Of a stretch of 34,614 nt of DNA, positions 15,761 through 23,183 are shown piece by piece. Position 1 is the stretch's first letter, and the number at the start of each line of letters is the position of its first letter. The DNA lies in NCBI GenBank assembly GCA_018819325.1, contig JAHJQJ010000021.1, positions 1 to 34,614 on the forward strand, read 5' to 3'. Source of the stretch: Patescibacteria group bacterium. GTDB lineage: Bacteria; Patescibacteriota; Microgenomatia; UBA1400; MFAQ01. The notes under the pieces are model-generated. The model saw only the letters and a program-made list of their open reading frames with translations, was not told the origin of the DNA and did not search any database. The translations under genes were made by a program, and so were the position numbers.

Positions 15761-15769
15761 ATTATAAAG

Positions 15770-15880
15770 TTAGAGGAGGAGTTGGTTGAGGATTTTGAAG
15801 TTAGGCTGGGTTTTGAAGGTGTAGATTATGCCACTAAAGGCATGCCTAAAAGAGATGGTGTGCTTTTTTATAATAGACAC
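15770..15880 (-). pseudogene. dgkA'-'ftsI chimeric micro-ORF (duplication junction)
   Basis: An uninterrupted 36-codon frame from GTG to TAA. Codons 1-27 repeat the N-terminus of DgkA (V/M-SIIKKHTISF...FSGIIYTFKTQPN), and the last nine (FKILNQLLL) are exactly the C-terminus of FtsI. At DNA level 15790-15899 matches 14371-14480 (dgkA 5' end plus promoter, roughly 80% by eye), and 15772-15799 is a 28-bp exact copy of ftsI 16196-16223. Both parents share TTCAAAAT at the join. The duplicated promoter is kept (TGTTAAAAT, 6 nt before the GTG). It is most simply the scar of a tandem duplication running from the ftsI end to the dgkA start. Whether a 36-aa peptide is made is unknown. Confidence 0.8.
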
Positions 15881-15886
15881 AAGGTT

Positions 15887-15895
15887 ATTTTAACA
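15887..15895 (-). promoter_or_regulatory. Duplicated dgkA-type extended -10 before the chimeric micro-ORF
   Basis: Minus-strand TGTTAAAAT, hexamer ending 6 nt before the GTG at 15880. It is a diverged copy of the dgkA promoter with its geometry preserved. If active, it would transcribe antisense to the peptidase gene. Confidence 0.5.
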
Positions 15896-15900
15896 CTTTA

Positions 15901-16132
15901 GATTCTGGACAAGCCCCCGCTGAGCGGGACTCTGGCAGAATGACAAGATTCCGATGGTTCGAACCATCGGAATAACGAGTTTCCCAACCATATCAGTTTC
16001 AAGGCTAACCCCCAGCCTCAACCCCGCGGGTTGAGCCTACTCGCGAATGCGAGTCTGAAACAAGTTCAGAGATTCTTCACTATCGTTCAGAATGACCCGA
16101 GGGGGATGGATCCCCGCCTGCGCGGGGATGAC
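15901..16132. repeat. Intergenic palindrome cluster downstream of ftsI
   Basis: In order: family-3 module 15901-15944 (with CCCGCTGAGCGGG); family-4 perfect 22-bp palindrome 15950-15971 (CCGATGGTTCGAACCATCGG core); family-5 element 15983-16040 in reverse orientation to the copies at 3101 and 20108; family-2 end module 16040-16096 (CTCGCGAATGCGAG hairpin); and a family-1 half element 16106-16132. From 16133 to the ftsI stop at 16194 I see nothing further. Confidence 0.8.
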
Positions 16133-16193
16133 GGAGGGGGTGCGGGATGACAGTGAGAGTGGGACGGAGTAATGACAAAGGAGAAATTGAAGG

Positions 16194-17906
16194 TCAGAGG
16201 AGGAGTTGGTTGAGGATTTTGAACCAGAGAGGGGCGGCGGTTTCTGAACCCCAAGGAGAGGCTGTGGGTTCGGTTAAGGTAACCAGCATGGTGTATTTGG
16301 GGTTGTAGGCTGGGAAGTAACCAATAAAGCTGGCGATTGTTTTGTTTTGATCGTATTTTCCGTCCACGGGGATCTGAGCGGTTCCTGTTTTGCCGGCTAT
16401 TGACAATCCTTGCGGTCTTTTCCAATTTAGCTTGCTTTGATTAACCACCTCCATTAACATTTGAGTTATTTGCTTAGTTGTATTTTCTTCTAATACTTTA
16501 CGTGAGGGGGGTTGGTCTTCTTTTTCAATTAAGGTGGGTTGAACAAGTAAACCTTTGTTAGCCAATGCGTTGAATGCTGTTAAAAGCTGAATTCTGGTTA
16601 TAGCAATTCCCTGGCCAAATGCGTTGGTGGCTAGGTCTATTTCTCTAAAACTGCTACCTGTTTTTAGTTTGCTGGTGACCTCTTCTTGAAGTTCTATGCC
16701 TGTTATGGCGTTAAAGCCAAAATTATCTAGGGTTTTTAAAAAATTTTCTGATCCAAGCTTTCTTGACACGTAGACCATACCTATATTGTCCGAGTTAACC
16801 AGAATATCTGTCATATTTGAGTCTGGGTGGTAGACCTCATCCCAGGTCTTGATGCTGAACTGGCCGATTTCAATAGGGCCTGTGCAAATGTCACAGGTTG
16901 AGTCCTGGTTAATTACCCCTTTTTCTAAAGCCGAGGCCATAATGATTGGTTTAAAAACCGAACCTGGTTCAAACAAACTGGCAACCACGGGGTTTTTGTA
17001 CCAATCTTTGTTGTAGTCTGGATAATTACCCAGATCATAATTGGGAAAACTGGCCATGACTCTAATTTTCCCGGTTGAGGTTTCCATTACGGTAACGGTT
17101 CCGGAGCGGGCACCGTAACGAGCCATGCCTTCTATAAGTAGGTTTTCTATTAGAAACTGCTTGGGTTTGTCTATAGTTAGTTTAAGTGAATCACCATTTT
17201 GGCTTTGTAATAACTGATAATTACCAATTAAAATTGGGTTGCCATAGGCGTCTTGCTCACCCCTTACCTTGCCAGAACGACCTTTTAGCTGACGATCAAA
17301 AAAGCCTTCGATACCAAAATAGCCTTGTTCTTGACCGGCAAGGTCTTTGCCAACAAAACCCAGAATATGGGCTGACAATGAACTTTCTGGATAGTAACGT
17401 AGATACTCTGGCTCAAAATCTAACCCCTCCAGCTCCTGATTGTCTATTAATTCTTTTTGTTCAGGAGTCAGATAGTGCTTTATTGAGATCCAGTTTGAAG
17501 ATAAAGTTACTCTTCCCGTAAGGAAGTCTTTTGTTTCTTGCAACATTTGCTCTGGGGTAATAATTTCAGCCCCCGGACTGGCTGGTGGAGGATCTTCAAC
17601 CAAGATTGGTGCTAACATGTCTACAATTTTTTCAGTTGAGTCTTTCATCTGCGGTTTGTAAATATATAAATGATAGAGGTTCTTAATACCGGCCAAAAGC
17701 TCACCATTGGTATCGTAAATATTTCCTCTACGGGCCTGTAAGACACTTACTGAACTATGTTGACGGCTGGCTTGTATGCTTAATTGTGGTCCCTTAATTA
17801 CTTGCCAGTAAAAAAGTCGAATTAGAATAGCAATAAACAATAGGGGGGAAAGGTTGGTGATTAGCTTAAGGCGAAAGCGGGTGAGCTTTTGATCATCATG
17901 GATCAT
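16194..17906 (-). CDS. ftsI: Class B penicillin-binding protein FtsI (PBP3-type transpeptidase)
   Basis: Division-specific DD-transpeptidase. The 570 aa have a short cytoplasmic N-terminus, one membrane helix (about 17-36), the class B dimerisation domain starting with R-R-G-N-I-Y-D-T-N-G-E-L-L-A (59-72), and the transpeptidase domain with the active-site SxxK in EPGSVFKP (S316, K319), SxN as S372-D-N374 and KTGTAQ (506-511). There are no PASTA domains; the protein ends shortly after the last strand at FKILNQLLL. It overlaps the ftsL-like gene by 11 nt. Its last 28 bp are duplicated at 15772-15799. murE and murF do not follow. Confidence 0.95.
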   Translation of the reverse strand: MIHDDQKLTRFRLKLITNLSPLLFIAILIRLFYWQVIKGPQLSIQASRQHSSVSVLQARRGNIYDTNGELLAGIKNLYHLYIYKPQMKDSTEKIVDMLAPILVEDPPPASPGAEIITPEQMLQETKDFLTGRVTLSSNWISIKHYLTPEQKELIDNQELEGLDFEPEYLRYYPESSLSAHILGFVGKDLAGQEQGYFGIEGFFDRQLKGRSGKVRGEQDAYGNPILIGNYQLLQSQNGDSLKLTIDKPKQFLIENLLIEGMARYGARSGTVTVMETSTGKIRVMASFPNYDLGNYPDYNKDWYKNPVVASLFEPGSVFKPIIMASALEKGVINQDSTCDICTGPIEIGQFSIKTWDEVYHPDSNMTDILVNSDNIGMVYVSRKLGSENFLKTLDNFGFNAITGIELQEEVTSKLKTGSSFREIDLATNAFGQGIAITRIQLLTAFNALANKGLLVQPTLIEKEDQPPSRKVLEENTTKQITQMLMEVVNQSKLNWKRPQGLSIAGKTGTAQIPVDGKYDQNKTIASFIGYFPAYNPKYTMLVTLTEPTASPWGSETAAPLWFKILNQLLL

Positions 17907-18177
17907 AAGATAATAAGCTAGTGGTAGATACTAGACCAATCTCGCTTATCCGTTTATACCCTTGACCAATGGCAATTTCTTGGATGTATGAAAGCCTATT
18001 ATGTTTGTTTATTTCGCCCTCTAGCTCCTGATTGGTTTTTTCTAAAACCTGAGAGTGTTGATAAAGACCATTGATTTCCACACCCTGTGTGGCTAGGGCG
18101 TTGGTACAGAATAGATTGACAATAGCCATAATACCTATACAAAGATATAGTGCTAAGTTTATTTTTATTATATTCAT
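17896..18177 (-). CDS. ftsL: FtsL-like divisome protein
   Basis: Bitopic division protein expected to pair with a DivIC/FtsB partner and activate FtsWI. The 93 aa have a membrane helix (about 6-26) followed by a coiled-coil-like helix (H-S-Q-V-L-E-K-T-N-Q-E-L-E-G-E-I-N) and a short tail, the topology and size of FtsL. I chose the ATG at 18177 because it overlaps the rsmH stop as ATGA; a longer form from 18201 would lie wholly within rsmH. Sequence similarity in this family is low, so the call combines topology with its place between rsmH and ftsI. Confidence 0.8.
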   Translation of the reverse strand: MNIIKINLALYLCIGIMAIVNLFCTNALATQGVEINGLYQHSQVLEKTNQELEGEINKHNRLSYIQEIAIGQGYKRISEIGLVSTTSLLSYDP

Positions 18178-19040
18178 ATTTTTTTGAAGAGTCTTAAGCA
18201 AGCGCTTCTAACTCTTGGATTATTATTAATCTCTTCAGCCGTAGGCTTTAGAGGTTTCTTGTAAATAACGCTTAAGGTTTCTGGCTGGTCCTTGCCAAAT
18301 TGCTTAACTAGTTTGTCTTCACCAGAGTGGAAAGATATTATTCCCAGGATTCCGTTTGTTTTTAGTAAGTCTGGGAGTTGGGGAAGGGTTTTTTGAATTA
18401 CTTCTCTTTCTAGATTCACAGCCATTCTTAGGCCTAGAAAAACCTGGGTAGCGGGGTGGGTTTTTTTATAACTTCCCTTTAGCTTGGTAACTAGATTGGC
18501 TAGCTGTTGACCAGTTGTTATTGGAGATATTTTCCTGTTGCTAACGATTGCTTGGGCAATTTGTTTTGCTCTTGGCTCGTCTGCTAGTCTAAAAACCTGC
18601 TCTAGTTCTTTTTGACCTAAAGCGGCTAAAAAGTCTTTGGCTGTTACACCTAGATTCTTATCTAGTCTCATGTCTAGTGCTTGGTTAGATGAGAAACTAA
18701 AACCTCGATTAGGAGATAGTATCTGATACTGTGAGGGTCCTAGGTCAATTAAAATGCCGTTGAACCGTTGATTAGTTAGTCGCTGGCTAACTTGGGTCAT
18801 GTTGGAGTTTACCACCGTCCAGTTTTTGTGAAGGTTTTGAGGGATAAACTGTTTGGCTCTTTGAATTGACTCTGGATCGATGTCGAAGCTTATTACCTTG
18901 GCTCCCGCTTGTAAAGCTTCTTGGGTATGCCCTCCGTCTCCTAAGGTAAGGTCTAAAAACAGACTGCCTGACTTTAGATTGAACAGCTTGGCTATTAAGC
19001 CAGAGTAGGCTGGATTATGTCTTGGTATTTTGGTTGTCAT
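18174..19040 (-). CDS. rsmH: 16S rRNA (cytosine-1402-N4)-methyltransferase RsmH (MraW)
   Basis: SAM-dependent enzyme that modifies C1402 in the 30S P-site. The 288 aa show HNPAYSG at the N-terminus (family H-x-P-V-L), motif I FLDLTLGDGGHT (28-39), FDIDPESI, ILIDLGPSQYQ (family D-L-G-x-S-S-x-Q), GFSFSSNQALDMRLD, and the C-terminal R-V-R-S-A-x-L-R. The ATG overlaps the mraZ stop by 4 nt and the stop overlaps the ftsL start by 4 nt. It is the second gene of the canonical dcw order. Confidence 0.96.
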   Translation of the reverse strand: MTTKIPRHNPAYSGLIAKLFNLKSGSLFLDLTLGDGGHTQEALQAGAKVISFDIDPESIQRAKQFIPQNLHKNWTVVNSNMTQVSQRLTNQRFNGILIDLGPSQYQILSPNRGFSFSSNQALDMRLDKNLGVTAKDFLAALGQKELEQVFRLADEPRAKQIAQAIVSNRKISPITTGQQLANLVTKLKGSYKKTHPATQVFLGLRMAVNLEREVIQKTLPQLPDLLKTNGILGIISFHSGEDKLVKQFGKDQPETLSVIYKKPLKPTAEEINNNPRVRSACLRLFKKI

Positions 19041-19465
19041 ATGCCTAAATTAGCTAGTTCCTGATCTACTGGAACCTGACGCGTTATTTTTTCAAGGTGC
19101 TTGTGGTAGAGGTCTTTATCCCAGATTTCTGCCCGGGTCAGAGCTCCAGCTACCACGACTTGTTTTTTTAACTTGGCTTGTATTCTTAGGTGTTCCGGAA
19201 TTAAGGTCCGGCCCTGTTTGTCTAGATTCAGCTCTGTAGCTGACTGAACTAAAAGACGGGTGAACTGCCTGGCCGATGGATTGGTCAACGGAAGGCCTGC
19301 TAATTTGCTGGAGAGCTCTTGCCAGTATGATGCGGGGAAAAGAAATAGGCAGCCATCTAGCCCCCAAGTTATCACGCCACCAGACTTGAGACTGTGTCTG
19401 AATTTTTGCGGAATAGCCAGTCTGCCTTTGGCTTCTAATTGATGGTAATATCGTCCTATAAACAT
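19037..19465 (-). CDS. mraZ: Transcriptional regulator MraZ
   Basis: DNA-binding protein with two AbrB-like folds that assembles into rings and represses its own dcw operon. The 142 aa have an N-terminal G-R-Y-Y-H-Q-L-E-A-K-G-R-L-A-I-P-Q-K-F-R (about 4-23) and a second copy ATELNLDKQGRTLIPEHLR (about 77-95), both ending in the D/E-x-x-G-R-x-x-I-P loop. It is the first gene of the cluster. Upstream are a near-consensus promoter and two tandem 10-bp repeats that fit a MraZ operator. Unlike most units here, the predicted transcript has a leader of about 30 nt. Confidence 0.95.
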   Translation of the reverse strand: MFIGRYYHQLEAKGRLAIPQKFRHSLKSGGVITWGLDGCLFLFPASYWQELSSKLAGLPLTNPSARQFTRLLVQSATELNLDKQGRTLIPEHLRIQAKLKKQVVVAGALTRAEIWDKDLYHKHLEKITRQVPVDQELANLGI

Positions 19466-19478
19466 AATGCATAAGTTG

Positions 19479-19498
19479 TTTCACCACTTGTCACCACT
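19479..19498 (-). promoter_or_regulatory. Candidate MraZ operator (two tandem 10-mers)
   Basis: On the minus strand AGTGGTGACA is followed immediately by AGTGGTGAAA, direct repeats on a 10-bp period, 14 bp before the mraZ ATG. Known MraZ boxes are GTGG/TGGG-type repeats at about 10-bp spacing before mraZ. Overlap with the predicted transcription start suggests autorepression. Confidence 0.65.
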
Positions 19499-19502
19499 AC
19501 TA

Positions 19503-19531
19503 AGTATCGTGAAAAGAAACAACATTGTCAA
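19503..19531 (-). promoter_or_regulatory. mraZ (dcw) promoter
   Basis: Minus-strand consensus -35 TTGACA (19526-19531), a 17-bp spacer and -10 GATACT (19503-19508, 4 of 6 matches). The predicted start falls near 19496, inside the first 10-mer repeat. Confidence 0.65.
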
Positions 19532-19550
19532 GGACCAATTTCACGAACAT

Positions 19551-19667
19551 GGAAGTATCGCATACTTCCCACTCAGTCCGATGGTTCGAACCATCGGAAT
19601 CTTGTTATTCCGTGCTTGACACGGAATCCATACAAATTAAATGGATCCCCGCCTGCGCGGGGATGAC
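19551..19667. repeat. Palindrome cluster upstream of mraZ
   Basis: A family-8 hairpin GGAAGTATCGCATACTTCC (19551-19569, identical to 8397-8415), a family-4 perfect 22-bp palindrome (19577-19598), and a family-1 variant element 19604-19667 whose first hairpin is ATTCCGTG / CACGGAAT. Confidence 0.8.
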
Positions 19668-19743
19668 GGAGAGATATTGGGAAAATTTATTTTAGCTTGG
19701 AGCGTATTGTCATATTTTAGTAGACAAAGAAAGAGAAAATGTT

Positions 19744-20109
19744 TTGCAGCGACTTGGGCTTTTTGATTTAATACCAAAGGAAGGATTGGTTCCACAGGTT
19801 GTTAAGTTTTTAGAAGATCAGATAACCTACCCAGGGGTAAAAAATTGGCCTGAGATTATTTCATATCTTGACTCTGTGCTTGACGAAGAGACTGAACTAG
19901 TTTCTAGAAACACTGTGATCAAGTGGCACAAATTACTGCAAAATCTTTTTACCCAACCACCAACTGAGGGGACGGTTGCAAAATTTGCGGAAGGTCTGGG
20001 TACGAAAGATGATGTAATTAAACCAGCAATTGAGATGGTGGGTGAAATCAAGAAAAACAAAGAGGCTATGAGGTTAATAGAAATTACCCAGGAAAAGTTA
20101 TTTGAGTAG
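19744..20109 (+). CDS. Orphan hypothetical protein, start uncertain
   Basis: I do not recognise this protein. The frame is open from a TAG at 19693 and the first likely start is TTG 19744 (121 aa); an upstream ATT at 19714 is also in frame. No ATG is available and no good promoter is seen. It is soluble and mostly helical by composition, with a charged C-terminal part and no cysteine or obvious catalytic motif. It is opposite in strand to its neighbours and boxed in by repeat clusters on both sides, which would fit a fragment of a larger lost gene. Codon use looks protein-like. Confidence 0.4.
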   Translation: MQRLGLFDLIPKEGLVPQVVKFLEDQITYPGVKNWPEIISYLDSVLDEETELVSRNTVIKWHKLLQNLFTQPPTEGTVAKFAEGLGTKDDVIKPAIEMVGEIKKNKEAMRLIEITQEKLFE

Positions 20110-20346
20110 GCATGACCCGCGGGGTTGAGGCTGGGGATTAGCCTTGAAACTGATATAGTTGGATTAGTCCGATGGTTCGAACCATCGGACCATTGTCATT
20201 CTGCCAGAGTCCCGCTCAGCGGGGGCTTGTCCAGAATTGATTCTGGAGTCCTCGCCGACTCGTCCCCAGAATGACGGAGGGGGTTAGGTGACAGGGACGG
20301 TCCTTGTCACTCCAATTGAAATCCTGACCGCTTCGGTCGAGGACGA
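20108..20346. repeat. Palindrome cluster between the orphan ORF and the helical-repeat gene
   Basis: Family-5 element 20108-20167; family-4 perfect 22-bp palindrome 20168-20189; family-3 element 20195-20275; family-6 palindrome 20289-20309; family-7 hairpin with GACCGCTTCGGTC (about 20328-20340). The order family 5, 4, 3 is the reverse-complement order of the 15901-16040 cluster (3, 4, 5), so these three modules appear to move or be copied together. Confidence 0.8.
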
Positions 20347-20361
20347 AAAAAAAGGGGTGGA

Positions 20362-21033
20362 TTATTTGAGCTTTGAGGAGAGTTCGGTCCACTGTTTAAG
20401 GCGGATGGTTAGGCGAGGATCGGAGTCGATGATTTCTTTGGCTTTAATTAAGTGATCCTTTGATTTAAGTAACTCGGCAAGCCTCATGTAGGCACCGGAT
20501 AGCCAAGCGTTTCTTTCGTATGAAAGATCTGAACTTTCCAATACCTTAATAGCGTTGTAGATAGTACTGGTAACGGAGGTATCCCCTGCTTTATACTGGC
20601 TGACGGCTAAGTGAACTTTCATGTCTGCCAAGACCTCTGGTTTATCGTGTTCTACTGGTGGCTGATTCTCCATTATCTCTATGGCCTCTTGATAAGAGAT
20701 GATGGCAGATTTGTGATCCTCGGCCTCAGCTTGAGTTTTGGCAAGACCAAAAAGAGGAATAGCTAGACTGGATTTTTCGCCGTGGTGTCTGGCCACACTG
20801 ACTGCGGTAGAAGCAGCAGAGGTAGCCAAGACAAGAAAGAGCTTGTCGTGGGTTTGCCTGTATAAAAGCTTGAAGGTAATTGATCTGGCAGCAAAAGACT
20901 CTGCCACTCTGAGAAGATTTTTTTCTTGTTGAAAAGCCAAAATGGCTTTATCTGCAAACAACAATGACTCAAGATATTGTTCAGCCTCTCTTTGAGTATT
21001 GGAATCTATTAGAAACTCTATCGCTTTAGACAT
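20362..21033 (-). CDS. Helical-repeat (TPR-like) protein of unknown function
   Basis: A 223-aa, wholly helical, soluble protein with no membrane segment. Several paired-helix units are visible, for example AIPLFGLAKTQAEAEDHKSAIISYQEAIEIM (about 91-121, with the TPR-like A-x-x-x-x-x-A-I-x-x-Y-x-x-A-I pattern) and later ADMKVHLAVSQYKAGD / AWLSGAYMRLAELLKSKDHLIKAKEII. Such proteins are usually interaction scaffolds; no partner is indicated. It has its own leaderless-type promoter (TGTTAAAAT, 6 nt before the ATG), which lies inside the last codons of the upstream membrane-protein gene. Confidence 0.7.
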   Translation of the reverse strand: MSKAIEFLIDSNTQREAEQYLESLLFADKAILAFQQEKNLLRVAESFAARSITFKLLYRQTHDKLFLVLATSAASTAVSVARHHGEKSSLAIPLFGLAKTQAEAEDHKSAIISYQEAIEIMENQPPVEHDKPEVLADMKVHLAVSQYKAGDTSVTSTIYNAIKVLESSDLSYERNAWLSGAYMRLAELLKSKDHLIKAKEIIDSDPRLTIRLKQWTELSSKLK

Positions 21034-21037
21034 GTGT

Positions 21038-21883
21038 TTATTTTAACATAACGATGGGGCCGAGGATGTAGAAGGTGTGGGTTTCTTCTGCTCCCTTGAG
21101 ATCGTCTCTTATTATTTCCACCGTCTCCTTTCTGGGGGTATGATTTAGGTCAATGGTAACCGTGTCTTCGGTAATTACTGCGTCTAGTTCTTGGTAACCT
21201 GAAGCGGTGTAGATCAATACCCTGGTTATGCCTGTTTTCCTGATTTCCAACTTACCCTTAATTGCTTGCGAACCCGTAGAGGTTATGGCTAATGGATAAA
21301 GTTCTATATTGCTTTCTGGTTTTTCTGGTAGGCCTAAGGTATTAAGTAAGATTTCACCAGTTGGATTTCCAGTTGGGGTATAGGTGACTCTGCCGTCGGT
21401 AGTGGTGGTTTTACCGTCTACAAATGAATAGTCTCCCTTTAATACATGAATATCTGATTCCTCTTGGACCCTTAGTTTTAATTTAAGAGAACCCGAGATT
21501 AGATCTTTGTCGAAACTGCACTTGCCACCGGCCGAGCAACTGCCCAATAGAAACGCCTTGGCAAAAGGGTCGCTTATGGGAGACTCTAAAGTGCTTCTTG
21601 CCCCTTTAAGTAAGTCACCAGAGAGGTATTCCAGATCTATGGTGGCTCCTTCAATATATGAAGTATTCTCTAAATAAAAGGCAAGTAGCTTGCCAGTTGA
21701 GTGTTGAGATAGGATAGTAAATGGTCTTTTGTCTTGATCTAGCTGGTTAATTACCAAACGGGCGCCGGCTGCTTCTTGATCATCGATTGAGACTGGATCG
21801 TTTGATTTTTTTTTGAGTACCAGAACTGTGATAATCGATAATAGAACCAGTGCAAATATGATTACGGGGGCTAGCTTTTTCAT
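21038..21883 (-). CDS. Membrane-anchored extracytoplasmic protein, unknown function
   Basis: The 281 aa have an N-terminal membrane helix (about 5-23) with Lys on both flanks, so it is a signal anchor with most of the protein outside. The rest is Thr/Ser/Gly-rich and beta-like. Two close cysteines (GSCSAGGKC, about 112-120) could form a disulphide. I recognise no family. It overlaps glyS by one base (TAATG), so it is read from the glyS promoter. A partner function with glyS is not implied; the pairing looks like economy of promoters. Confidence 0.65.
   Translation of the reverse strand: MKKLAPVIIFALVLLSIITVLVLKKKSNDPVSIDDQEAAGARLVINQLDQDKRPFTILSQHSTGKLLAFYLENTSYIEGATIDLEYLSGDLLKGARSTLESPISDPFAKAFLLGSCSAGGKCSFDKDLISGSLKLKLRVQEESDIHVLKGDYSFVDGKTTTTDGRVTYTPTGNPTGEILLNTLGLPEKPESNIELYPLAITSTGSQAIKGKLEIRKTGITRVLIYTASGYQELDAVITEDTVTIDLNHTPRKETVEIIRDDLKGAEETHTFYILGPIVMLK
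21040..21048 (-). promoter_or_regulatory. Extended -10 promoter of the helical-repeat gene
   Basis: Minus-strand TGTTAAAAT with the hexamer ending 6 nt before the ATG at 21033. It overlaps the 3' end of the preceding gene (stop at 21038-21040). Confidence 0.65.
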
Positions 21884-23175
21884 TATTTTTTCAGATACTT
21901 AACTAGTTTATCAATACTTACTTTTTCTTGGATGGCGGTGTCTCTGTCTCTTACTGTGACTTCGTTTTTTTCTAGTGTATCAAAGTCTATGGTGACGCAG
22001 TGAGGAGTGCCAATCTCGTCTTGGGAGTAGTAGCGTTTGCCTATATTACCCCTATCGTCCCATTCTGCTATAAAGCCTTGTTTGACTAAGTTGTCAAAGA
22101 CCTCTTTGGCTTTTGATATAAGTTCCAGTTTGTTGCCCAAGAGAGGAAAAACGGCTACCTGAACTGGAACTAGTGATTTATGGAGACTGAGGTAGATACG
22201 GTTTTTATCCTTATCGTGTTTATATGAATCTAATAAAAACATTAAAAAGGCTCTGTCTACACCGGCGGAGGTTTCTATGATCCAAGGAATTACTCTGGTA
22301 CCGTCTGGTTCTAGATAGCCTAAATCTTTGCCAGAGTACTTGCTGTGGCGGGATAAGTCCCAGTCTCCCCTGTTGTGGATTCCCTCGAACTCTTTCCAGC
22401 CCCCAAATGGGGTGTTGTACTCTATGTCTTCTGCGGCTAAAGCATAGTGAGCTCTTTCATCGTTTGTATGTTCCCTAAAACGAAGTTTTTTAGAATCAAT
22501 ACCAAGATTTAAATACCAGTTTAATCTTTCTTGTTTCCAGTAATCAAAGGTTTCTTGGGCTAGCTTTTTGTCTGGTGGAATAAAAAACTGCATTTCCATT
22601 TGCTCGAACTCACGGGTTCGAAAAATAAAGTTTTTGGGGGTAATTTCGTTTCTAAAGGCTTTACCTATTTGGGCTATACCAAAGGGAATTTTTTGTCTGG
22701 TGGAGTTTAAAACGTTTTGAAAGTTTAAATAAATTCCTTGACAGGTTTCACCTCTTAAATATGCCTTGGATTTAGCTTCGTCTGTTACACCCATTTTAGC
22801 TTCTACTAACAGATTAAAGTTTTTTTCTTCGGTTAGTTCTCCACCACAGTCGGGGCAGGTTTTTTGGTTGTCTGATTTGAAGCGATGGTGGCATTTTTTA
22901 CATTCAACTAGAGAGTCTGAAAAACCTTCTACGTGACCGGATGCTTCCCAAGTTTTGGGGTGCATGAATATGGCGGAGTCTAAACCCACCACATCTGCCC
23001 TTTTGTAAACCATTTCATTCCACCAAGATTTCTTGATGTTGTTTTTTAACTCTACCCCTCTTGGACCGTAGTCATAGACGCTGGCGTAACCGCCGTATAT
23101 TTCTGACGAGGGGTAAACAAAACCCCTGCGTTTGGCTAGGGAAATAATTTTTTCTAGTTTATTTTCGTCTGCCAT
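21883..23175 (-). CDS. glyS: Glycyl-tRNA synthetase, homodimeric type
   Basis: Class II synthetase that charges tRNA-Gly. The 430 aa contain the N-terminal motif 1 region YGGYASVYDYGPRGVELKNN, a zinc-binding insertion with C-K-K-C and C-P-D-C, motif 2 GKAFRNEITPKNFIFRTREFEQ and motif 3 W-I-I-E-T-S-A-G-V-D-R-A-F, followed by the anticodon-binding domain (VQVAVFPLL). It is the alpha2 form, without a separate beta subunit. I chose ATG 23175: the upstream ATG at 23193 overlaps the extended -10 (TGTTACAAT), which ends 8 nt before 23175. The product starts MADENKLEK. Confidence 0.95.
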   Translation of the reverse strand: MADENKLEKIISLAKRRGFVYPSSEIYGGYASVYDYGPRGVELKNNIKKSWWNEMVYKRADVVGLDSAIFMHPKTWEASGHVEGFSDSLVECKKCHHRFKSDNQKTCPDCGGELTEEKNFNLLVEAKMGVTDEAKSKAYLRGETCQGIYLNFQNVLNSTRQKIPFGIAQIGKAFRNEITPKNFIFRTREFEQMEMQFFIPPDKKLAQETFDYWKQERLNWYLNLGIDSKKLRFREHTNDERAHYALAAEDIEYNTPFGGWKEFEGIHNRGDWDLSRHSKYSGKDLGYLEPDGTRVIPWIIETSAGVDRAFLMFLLDSYKHDKDKNRIYLSLHKSLVPVQVAVFPLLGNKLELISKAKEVFDNLVKQGFIAEWDDRGNIGKRYYSQDEIGTPHCVTIDFDTLEKNEVTVRDRDTAIQEKVSIDKLVKYLKK

Positions 23176-23183
23176 ATTAGAAT

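Noticed and set aside
16087..16425. ORF antisense frame across the ftsI end and repeats (112 aa)
   Set aside because: It runs in another frame of ftsI and into repeat sequence, with Pro/His/Ser-rich composition typical of a shadow frame.
18174..18186. UGA read as glycine, as in some CPR groups
   Set aside because: UGA ends rsmH and manC at exactly the expected family lengths, and conserved glycines are coded by GGN.
18178..18201. Longer FtsL start at 18201
   Set aside because: It lies within rsmH. The ATG at 18177 forms an ATGA overlap with the rsmH stop and gives the usual short cytoplasmic end.
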